A DNA stretch of 64,000 nucleotides. It comes from Branchiostoma lanceolatum (taxonomy: Eukaryota > Chordata > Leptocardii > Amphioxiformes > Branchiostomatidae). Shown piece after piece: positions 1-6,459 of the stretch. The notes below the pieces were generated by a model. The model did not search any database. It had not been told where the DNA came from and saw nothing but the letters and a program-made list of their open reading frames with translations. The DNA is taken from NCBI RefSeq assembly GCF_035083965.1, contig NC_089722.1, positions 39,603,958 to 39,667,957 on the forward strand, written 5' to 3'. Each line of letters begins with the position of its first letter. Position 1 is the stretch's first letter. The translations under genes were made by a program, and so were the position numbers.

Positions 1-1
1 T

Positions 2-2239
2 TATGAAAACCTGTACGGTGCTGAGCCGATAGATATAGAAGATAGAGCCTACTTCTTGGACCAACTGGAGAATAGGCTACCGGAGGAAGACCGTTCCCAT
101 CTCGACCGGCCGCTCGCGCTGGAAGAGCTGGAGAAGGCCCTCAAGGAGATGCAGAACGGTAAGACCCCGGGGTCCGACGGACTGCCAAAAGAGTTTTACA
201 CTCGGGTCTGGCCCATTGTGGGCCGGGATTTGCTGGAGGTCCTGAACGAGGGTCTCCAAGCAAATCAGTTGTCGTCTTCTCAGAGAGAAGGAGTCATCAC
301 ACTCCTTGATAAAAAAGGTGACCCCTTGAACCCTGCGAACAAGCGCCCCATCTCGCTTTTAAATGTAGATTACAAAATCTTGGCCAAAACTTTGGCAAAT
401 AGACTGAAAAATGTCGTGGGACAGATCATTCACACTGATCAGTCCTGCGGCATACCAGGGAGATCTCTTGAGGATAGTCTATCGCTTCTGAGGGACTTGG
501 TGGCCTACGCTAACGACACTGATTCCACCTGTGTGTTGTTGGCCCTCGACCAAGAAAAGGCCTTTGATAGGGTCGACCATTCTTATATGGCTGAGGTCCT
601 GGGGAAGTTGGGCTTTGGCCCTAACTTCCAGGGATGGATCGGGACTCTTTATAAGGAGGTATCGAGCAGAGTGTTAGTCAACGGGGATTTATCGTCCCCA
701 ATCCATATTGACAGGGGTGTGAGACAGGGGTGCCCTCTGTCTCCCCTCCTGTACGTACTTTGCATCGAGCCCTTGGCGGCTGCCATCAGGGCAGACCCTC
801 ATATTAGGGGTGTTAAAGTGCCGGGTGGTCCGGAGGTCAAGTTGGTGCAATACGCTGATGATAATACCTGCGTCCTCTCGGATCAACCCTCCATTGACAG
901 AACGTTCCTTACCCTCCGACGGTTCGAAGCGGGCACGGGGTCCAAGTTGAACCTAGGTAAGACGGTGGCTGTGTGGCTCGGCCGTTGGAGGGGTAGACAA
1001 GATGAACCCTACCCGATTGGTAGATGGACCTCAGATAGTATTAACATCCTGGGGTCGCCAATTGGGGGTGTGAAAATGGCAGAGGAGGCCTGGCTCCAAC
1101 GTTTTGCAAAGTTCAAGGGCAAGTTAGATCAGTGGAGACATCGTAAGCTGACTCTGATCGGGAAAGTTGTGGTGTGCAACTTTCTTGCCGCAGCAACGCT
1201 GTGGTACACGGCCCCGATTTTCCCTCTCCCCAAGTCGGTGGCGAACAAGCTGGAGAGGGAGATGTTTGCCTTCATTTGGGATGGGCGAACGGAACTGGTG
1301 GCAAGGCGTACGCTCTATTTGCCGAAGGAGAAGGGTGGCCTGGCCTTGGTCTGTATTCCGATCAAGGCGAGGGCCCTCCTTCTCAAGACAGTTCGGAAAG
1401 CGTTGACTAAGCCAGACGCACCGGCGGCTAGGTTTACACACTACTGGCTGGGACTTAGCCTTCGGAGAATAGATCCAACCTCTTGGAGTAATAGTGCCCC
1501 ACACTCGGTAGATCTTCCCCCACATTATGCACATATTGCCCAGCTCTTGCAAACCATCGAGCAGAGCGACATGGACATCCAGTGGGCTTCCGTCTCGGTC
1601 GCGGCTCTGTACACGGCACTCCTAGAAGCGGAGAACATTGTACCCCGCTGTGTCAGAGAGCACCCGCGTCGAGACTGGCCAGAGATTTGGAAATCCATCC
1701 TCAACCCTCTTCTCACCAACTGGGAGAGGATGGTGTGCTGGAGCCTCGCACATGATGGTTTGGTGACAAACCAGAAGCTCCACTCCTGGAGACGGTTTGC
1801 TAAGTCCCCGAACTGTCCAAGACGTGGTTGTGAGGAAGTGGAAAGTGCTTCCCATGTGTTTTATGCGTGTCCGTATGTTGCGGAAGCCTGGACCTGGCTT
1901 GAGGGGCTGATAGTCAGGAAGATCTGTCCGGGTTTCATCCTGTCGGAGTCGTTTGTTTTGTGGGGATTGCCCCCGGCAGGAGTGTCGGTTAGGGCAGCCA
2001 GAGTCCTGGGGGCTTTGGCTGCTCTGACAAAGAATATTATCTGGCGGTCGCGGGGTGATGCTAAGCATAACAAAAAGCATCACTCTGAGGCTGAGTTGGC
2101 CCTTCTTTTGAAGGAAATGTTGATTGAGAGATTGACGTTTGAGTTTGCCCGCCGAGGCCCAGGGGGGTTCCACGAAACCTGGGCTGAGGGCTTCTCTTGG
2201 GCGAGTGTGGACGTTACACACTTGTCCTTGAGGTTGTAA
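2..2239 (+). CDS. ORF2 (endonuclease/reverse transcriptase), C-terminal 745 residues visible
   Basis: Partial ORF2, residues 413-1157 in family A numbering. The first full codon is at base 2 and the true start lies outside the window. The endonuclease domain is missing here only because of the window edge. RT motifs in order: PGSDGLPKEFY (about 468-478), RPISLLNVDYK (about 527), motif A ALDQEKAFDRVDH with D595, motif B RQGCPLSP (653-660), and motif C YADD (696-699). A C-terminal zinc motif C-x4-C-x7-H-x4-C lies at 1017-1035. The product would copy element RNA into the nicked U2 gene by target-primed reverse transcription. Confidence 0.92.
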   Translation, partial: YENLYGAEPIDIEDRAYFLDQLENRLPEEDRSHLDRPLALEELEKALKEMQNGKTPGSDGLPKEFYTRVWPIVGRDLLEVLNEGLQANQLSSSQREGVITLLDKKGDPLNPANKRPISLLNVDYKILAKTLANRLKNVVGQIIHTDQSCGIPGRSLEDSLSLLRDLVAYANDTDSTCVLLALDQEKAFDRVDHSYMAEVLGKLGFGPNFQGWIGTLYKEVSSRVLVNGDLSSPIHIDRGVRQGCPLSPLLYVLCIEPLAAAIRADPHIRGVKVPGGPEVKLVQYADDNTCVLSDQPSIDRTFLTLRRFEAGTGSKLNLGKTVAVWLGRWRGRQDEPYPIGRWTSDSINILGSPIGGVKMAEEAWLQRFAKFKGKLDQWRHRKLTLIGKVVVCNFLAAATLWYTAPIFPLPKSVANKLEREMFAFIWDGRTELVARRTLYLPKEKGGLALVCIPIKARALLLKTVRKALTKPDAPAARFTHYWLGLSLRRIDPTSWSNSAPHSVDLPPHYAHIAQLLQTIEQSDMDIQWASVSVAALYTALLEAENIVPRCVREHPRRDWPEIWKSILNPLLTNWERMVCWSLAHDGLVTNQKLHSWRRFAKSPNCPRRGCEEVESASHVFYACPYVAEAWTWLEGLIVRKICPGFILSESFVLWGLPPAGVSVRAARVLGALAALTKNIIWRSRGDAKHNKKHHSEAELALLLKEMLIERLTFEFARRGPGGFHETWAEGFSWASVDVTHLSLRL

Positions 2240-2382
2240 TGTTTTAAAGTTTGTGGCTCCTTTAGGAGTATTGCCTTATGGGTAGTTGTAGGCCTAGCCA
2301 CTCTGTCTTAGTTGACTAGGTCAAAAATAGAAAACCCAAAAAAATTATAAAATACAAAACCCAAAAATATTAGATAGTGTCT
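2240..2382 (+). other. E1 3' UTR, proximal part
   Basis: Non-coding stretch between the ORF2 stop and the U2-like 3' module. From about 2282 it becomes nearly the same in all families. It holds an imperfect hairpin (CCTAGCC pairing with GACTAGG here, GGCTAGG in E4, E5 and E10) and then an A-rich tract with two AAAACCCAAAAA blocks. Confidence 0.7.
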
Positions 2383-2550
2383 GGGGATGGACCGAGAGTG
2401 GTGGGTGGGATGAAGTACAGCAATGCTGAGCCGATCTGTGAAAGTCAATTTGATCTAGAGTGTATCAGTGGATATGAGCGCCTTAAGGCTGCGTAAACAA
2501 GATGAGAACTAAGTGATACTTGAAGTGATTCAGTATAAATACTTCAAAAG
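2383..2550 (+). repeat. E1 3' module: degenerate antisense copy of U2 (168 nt)
   Basis: Reversed and complemented, this stretch aligns colinearly with U2. CTTTTG matches U2 nt 14-19. TCAAGT, 8 nt, then GTTCTCATC matches TCAAGT, 9 nt, GTTCTTATC around the insertion site. CTGATACA matches exactly. TCTAGATCAAATTGA matches TCTAGATTAAATTGA. GATCGGCTCAG then CATTGCTGTACTTC matches GATCGGCTCAG then TATTGCAGTACTTC. TCGGTCCATCCCC matches the U2 3' end plus its genomic flank. About 30 nt without a U2 match sit in the middle, and U2 stem-loops IIb and III are lacking. The last bases also form a stem-loop, TTGAAGT (2520-2526) with ACTTCAA (2541-2547). The same module ends every other element. Confidence 0.85.
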
Positions 2551-2552
2551 AG

Positions 2553-2700
2553 TATCTGTTCTTATCAGTTTAATCTCTGATACATTCCCCATCGGGGAAT
2601 CTAGATTAAATTGATTTTTTGACTTTGGTCATGGACTAGGAGCTTGCTCCGTCCTGACCGCGGATCGGCTCAGTATTGCAGTACTTCTGAGATTCGGTCC
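2553..2700 (+). pseudogene. U2: U2 snRNA gene, 3' fragment (nt 37-184)
   Basis: Downstream half of the U2 gene split by E1. It starts at TATCTG just after the insertion point. Bases AG at 2551-2552 can be counted as element end or as a 2-bp target duplication. It retains the Sm site and 3' stem-loops but has no promoter or U2 5' end. Confidence 0.93.
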
Positions 2701-3768
2701 ATCCCCTTACAAATCCAAAATAAGTTGCACACATACACAAACCACCAAACTGGCCCAGCAATCCAGCAATGTGGATTTATCAGCAGTCTGTACTCGTTTG
2801 AAGTATGTGCATACGTGTTACGAGTATATATACTGAACCTTACTGCGTTTATAGCTCTCACATCCCCCAACTCTACTGTACATGTTTAATTTTCGCATTT
2901 TATCTTTCTTCTACTTTCAGACTGGAACTGGAGCAAGCAACAGCGCCACCAAGAGCCGGGAGAGGTCGGGAGAGCACGCAGAGGCAGTGGAAAATTCCAG
3001 GACGTCTGTCTGTGGTTCGATTCTGACGAAAGCAGTGCGATGTGGACGTAATTCGATGTTAAACGTAGGAATCGGGAATCTAAGCGCCCGCGCGCCTCGT
3101 ATCAACGTATGAGAGATACGTACACACGCACAGCTAGCCGCCTCGCCCACCGCTGCTGCTTTCTCGCTCGCTCCTTTTAATTCCTTCCGTAAATTTAGTG
3201 GGCTGGCTGCATGCGACCTTCCTCTCCCCTTTGCGGACCTTCAGGCCGAATCGACAAGGTCCGGCGGACTTGAAAAATCCACCACAGGCATCGAAGTTAA
3301 GGGGAAAAGCAGACGCCGCCCGCCCTGTGAAGATGAATGATGTAAGGGAACCGCGGGCGCGCGCCTCCTGGCGAACAACAATGGCAACGCTGTTCGCGAA
3401 CAACAACATTGCCTTGTTGTCTTGTCTACCCGCCCTTGGCTCGGCTTTGAACCCTAAGGAGCCCGTTTTCTGCGTTGGTGTGACGTAGTCGCTTCTTTGC
3501 ACCAATTAGGCAGAGCCAGGAAGAGCCAGGACGAGCCAGGAGCGCGTGATGTGTGTTTTTGGGTGTAGTCCGTGGTTCGTCCACATAAAGTAGAGCGCTT
3601 CCGTTTGTCAACCAAATTGAAGAGATTATGAAGGAGAGAAGGCGCGCCAGGTGTGCGGGCACTAATTGCTTTATGTTCAAGCTTGAAGCTGTTTGCGATG
3701 CATAGCTCGCCACGTGAACTTGGCTCGTTCCCGGGGGAGGGGGGCTAGCGGTCAAGCTCAACCGGTTT
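2701..3768 (+). repeat. U2 array intergenic spacer, copy 1 (1068 bp)
   Basis: Non-coding spacer between U2 genes, the same length in all 13 copies of the window. It holds three tandem copies of GAGCCAGGA (about 3514-3541), a potential cruciform GCGAACA...TGTTCGC, and GTGACGTAG. Near the next U2 there is a GC-rich stretch with CACGTG. The last 100 bp should contain the snRNA promoter (a PSE-like element is expected near -55), but I cannot recognise a PSE across this unknown taxon. Short open frames occur on both strands and are repeated in each copy. They overlap each other and show no protein family, so I do not call them genes. Confidence 0.9.
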
Positions 3769-3804
3769 ATCGCTTCTCGGCCTTTTGGCTAAGATCAAGT
3801 GTAG
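3769..3804 (+). pseudogene. U2: U2 snRNA gene, 5' fragment (nt 1-36) before E2
   Basis: Begins ATCGCTTCTCGG and runs to GTGTAG, where E2 begins. The break falls between nt 36 and 37, inside the branch-point recognition sequence GTAGTA. Confidence 0.95.
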
Positions 3805-4306
3805 ACGCTTCTGCATCGTGCTCCGGGTCGAAGGGGCTTTCTCTGCCATTTTCGGGTGGTTGGAGCGAGAACCGAGGCCCATGGTTTAGATAGTCGGTTT
3901 GCTGGGCTTCCCAGGTCTGTTTTGGTGGTTTTCTTTGTCCTCTGCGTTGATATTTAGTGAAGTTAGAGCGGTTTTGCTGGCACCGGACCCCTCTCACGGG
4001 CTACGTTCGGTCTCACGAAGCCCTCCACTCCGCTGAACGGGGGTAGAGGATAGCGGTCGAACTTTGACGGGCGATTTCTCCGTTCTACTTGGACGGAGAA
4101 CTTTCCCCTTCCGGCTGGAGGTAGGGAAGGTTTGTCCCATCAATTCCACCCGTTTATTGTTTAGATTGTTTGTGCTTTTCTTGTGTTTTGGGAGGATTTT
4201 GTTTTCCACACCCCCACCGTAAGCGGCGGTCGGTAGTGGTACAGCCCTCCCCAGCCACGTTGTTGACAAGAAAAGTTGTATCTCGTACCCCCTGTATCTC
4301 CAAAAC

Positions 4307-4320
4307 GGTTGGCGCCAACC
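4307..4320. promoter_or_regulatory. Conserved 14-bp palindrome in E2 leader
   Basis: GGTTGGCGCCAACC is a perfect palindrome followed by GGGAG. The same motif stands at 15118-15131 (E4), 28343-28356 (E6), 37175-37188 (E7) and 46067-46080 (E8), and in degenerate form near 63456-63470 (E10). It could be an RNA hairpin or a dimeric protein site; the function is unknown. Confidence 0.6.
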
Positions 4321-4544
4321 GGGAGAAACTTGGGGACTTTGTTGGGAAAATTTTTCCCTGCATTGTGCATGTTTTTGGGCCTTCTGCAGTGCTCGGAAAC
4401 CTTAGTTTCAACCCTCCCCCCCAAACGGGCCGGGAGGTGGTATCGTCCGCTTGTCTTGTTATCTAACATAGGCACGCGGGCTTCGGTCGTTGACCCAGAT
4501 ACCCGGGTATCGGGTTATTTTTGGCCAGTGCACGGAGGGTGTGA

Positions 4545-4565
4545 AAGGGGTTTTCAGAACCCCTT
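4545..4565 (+). promoter_or_regulatory. Hairpin shortly before ORF1 start of E2
   Basis: AAGGGGTT and AACCCCTT pair perfectly across a 5-nt loop, 42 nt upstream of the ORF1 ATG. A one-bulge version is at 28633-28653 in E6. It could affect ribosome access to ORF1; this is inference only. Confidence 0.45.
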
Positions 4566-4607
4566 AGCACCTTTTTAGGTCTGGTTGACGCCACTGGAGA
4601 GCACAAA

Positions 4608-6443
4608 ATGTCTCTCTCTAAGCCAACCAGGCAAAGGAGTGTAGTTATAACGTTCCTGGACAAACAGGAAGCTAAGTTTGAGGATACCATCCAGATCTTG
4701 TCGAAACACAAGGTCGACCTCAAAACCGAAGTGGATGGGATCCAGAATAAGGGCGGGGCAAAGTGTGAGGTCACTTTCAAGACCATATCCTCCCTGAAAA
4801 GGGTCAGCCTGTCCCTTACAGCCGACCCAAACATCGATGTCGAGCTGTTCGGGAACGGTGTCACCCTGGTGACGGTCAAGGGGGTGCCCCTGGAGGTGAA
4901 TGACAACTACATCCGTCATCGCCTCCAGGAGTACGGACAAGTTTTGGACGGGAAGTTCCTGACGTATGTGAACAAGGGCTTCCCGGAAATCAAGTCAGGC
5001 ACTAGGCAATACCGGGTGAACTTGACAAAGCACTTGCCTAACTCTATCAGGTTAGGCAACGAGTTGGTGACCATTTCTTACAATGGTCAGCCAAGGATGT
5101 GCCACCGCTGTGGGGCGCATGACCACTTCGTGGCAACATGTACGGTGGAAAAATGTACTAGGTGCCACCAGACAGGGCACACAGCCAAAACTTGTGAGGC
5201 AGGGGTTAGGTGCAATATATGCAATGCCGAAGGACACACATTTAGGTCCTGCAAGTTGACCTTCCAGAATGATGTGCCCATGTCTACTGATTGGTCCAAG
5301 TCTAAGTCCTATGCCCAGGCAGCCCAGACGGGCCCCGGTACTAAGTCCTATGCCCAGGCAGCCCAGACGGGCCCCGGTACTCTTGCCCAAGCAGCCCGGA
5401 CGGGCTCAGACACTCTTTCCCATACTGGGGGGGAAGGCAAAGAGGAAGGGTCCCCGGAGGGTGGTAAGTCGGACGGGGAAGATAGTAGTAAGGAGAAGGA
5501 GAGTAAGGAGGAGGATGGGAAGGATGACATGGAGGTGGAGAATTACCCTCCCGTCCCGCTCCCAAATGGAGAGGAAGATAGTAGTAAGGAGAAGGAGAGT
5601 AAGGAGGAGGGTGGGAAGGATGACATGGAGGTGGAGAATCACTCTCCCGTCCCGCCCCCAAATGGAGAGGACGGGGACACCCCCCTCCTCAAGGAAGGCG
5701 GTTCCACGACCTCCGATGACACGGACGGGGAAGAAGGTAGAAAGGAGGACAAGATGGAAGTGGGAAAAGGCCCTTCATCCCCTCCCCCACACGGGGAGGA
5801 CAAGGGCGCACCCCTTCCCAAGGAGGTCGGTTCCGCGACCTCCGACGTAACCAAACCCCTGGGGGTGGTGGGTCCCACCGCCACCCCCCCTCTCTTCGAG
5901 GATAAAGATGAGAAAGAGGAGATTATTCCTCCGTCCGGGAATGTGGCTCCTGACAGCAAGGCCATAACACCGCCGCCCGAAAGTCAGGAGTCGACAGGGT
6001 TTTGGGACTTATCAGAAAGCGGGGGAAACAGGGTCCTGACCCAAGTGGCGACCCCAGTAAGTAATCTCAACCTCTACCTGAACAAGTCAGGGGAGAACAT
6101 ATCCCCGTTCCCTCTGCAGGTGGTTGAGGATGAGACGGGAGTTGTGGTCCAAAAGGTCGACCGGGATCGCTCTCCTCTCTCCCAGACAGGAAAAAGGCTG
6201 CAGGACTTTTCCTTGAGTGACTCGGATTCCGCGTCCGACACTGGGGGAAGCTCGCCGGCACCGAAAGGAAAGAAGGGGCGAAAGAGCTCGAGGGAGATGG
6301 AGACGGGATTCGGCTCCCAAATTCAGCTGTTCCCGTCGCAGCAGTCCCAATCTCCCAAGAAGGACCCCCCGAAAGTAAGGCAAGCCGCCAGCAAAGGGAA
6401 GGTTAAGCTTAGCAAGGGTAAGGCCGGCAAAGGCAAACCCTAG
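4608..6443 (+). CDS. ORF1 RNA-binding protein, family B
   Basis: 611 residues. In Tx1/L1 elements ORF1 binds element RNA to form the retrotransposition particle. An N-terminal folded region (about 8-160) with TRQRSVVITFLD and GTRQYRVNL segments resembles the RRM-like part of other ORF1 proteins. Three CCHC zinc knuckles follow: C165-C168-H173-C178, C183-C186-H191-C196 and C202-C205-H210-C215. The rest is acidic, proline-rich and low in complexity, with in-frame tandem repeats: KSYAQAAQTGPGT twice (39-bp unit, from 5302) and a 32-residue unit twice (96-bp unit, from 5481). Two short motifs near the C-terminus recur in other families: SGENISPFPL, and GFGSQI at 567-572. The first ATG fits the N-termini of families A and D. 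Confidence 0.92.
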   Translation: MSLSKPTRQRSVVITFLDKQEAKFEDTIQILSKHKVDLKTEVDGIQNKGGAKCEVTFKTISSLKRVSLSLTADPNIDVELFGNGVTLVTVKGVPLEVNDNYIRHRLQEYGQVLDGKFLTYVNKGFPEIKSGTRQYRVNLTKHLPNSIRLGNELVTISYNGQPRMCHRCGAHDHFVATCTVEKCTRCHQTGHTAKTCEAGVRCNICNAEGHTFRSCKLTFQNDVPMSTDWSKSKSYAQAAQTGPGTKSYAQAAQTGPGTLAQAARTGSDTLSHTGGEGKEEGSPEGGKSDGEDSSKEKESKEEDGKDDMEVENYPPVPLPNGEEDSSKEKESKEEGGKDDMEVENHSPVPPPNGEDGDTPLLKEGGSTTSDDTDGEEGRKEDKMEVGKGPSSPPPHGEDKGAPLPKEVGSATSDVTKPLGVVGPTATPPLFEDKDEKEEIIPPSGNVAPDSKAITPPPESQESTGFWDLSESGGNRVLTQVATPVSNLNLYLNKSGENISPFPLQVVEDETGVVVQKVDRDRSPLSQTGKRLQDFSLSDSDSASDTGGSSPAPKGKKGRKSSREMETGFGSQIQLFPSQQSQSPKKDPPKVRQAASKGKVKLSKGKAGKGKP

Positions 6444-6459
6444 CTTTTAAACCTCCATT

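Larger units (their letters stand above)
1..2550 (+). mobile_element. E1: Tx1-clade U2-targeted LINE, family A, 5' part outside window
   Basis: Non-LTR retrotransposon entering from the left edge. Base 1 corresponds to base 31623 of the complete copy E6. It carries the 3' two-thirds of ORF2 and the 3' UTR, and joins U2 at nt 35-37 after the terminal CTTCAAAAG. It differs from E6-E8 at the 3' end: the A-run before TTATAAA is 7 instead of 6, and the flanking U2 lacks their 11-bp duplication. It is therefore a separate insertion of the same subfamily. ORF2 is open and identical in translation to E6 over the visible part, so the insertion looks recent. Confidence 0.93.
3805..4607 (+). promoter_or_regulatory. 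E2 5' UTR, type II
   Basis: 803 bp of non-coding leader. The first several hundred bases are nearly the same as the E10 leader: it starts ACGCTTCTGCATCGTG and shares nearly every base by eye for the first 100 nt. It carries the perfect palindrome GGTTGGCGCCAACC at 4307-4320. Just before ORF1 there is a perfect hairpin AAGGGGTT-TTCAG-AACCCCTT at 4545-4565. An internal promoter is expected in this family, but none can be pinned down by eye. Because the leader sits 36 nt downstream of the U2 start, co-transcription from the U2 promoter is also possible. Confidence 0.75.

Noticed and set aside
1622-2221. 199-codon frame antisense to ORF2 (also in E3 and E5-E8)
   Set aside because: Shadow of ORF2 codon bias in a GC-rich gene; no domain seen.
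2644-3761. Many open frames of 60-120 codons on both strands of each U2 spacer
   Set aside because: They overlap each other and U2, recur only because the spacer is copied 13 times, and resemble no protein family.
2701-3768. CRISPR-like or bacterial repeat array
   Set aside because: The repeats are 1.25-kb snRNA gene units with LINE insertions; the setting is eukaryotic.
5269-5850. 193-codon frame overlapping the ORF1 tail of E2, and similar ones in E6-E8
   Set aside because: It arises from the repetitive acidic tail read in another frame (arginine- and lysine-rich low complexity).
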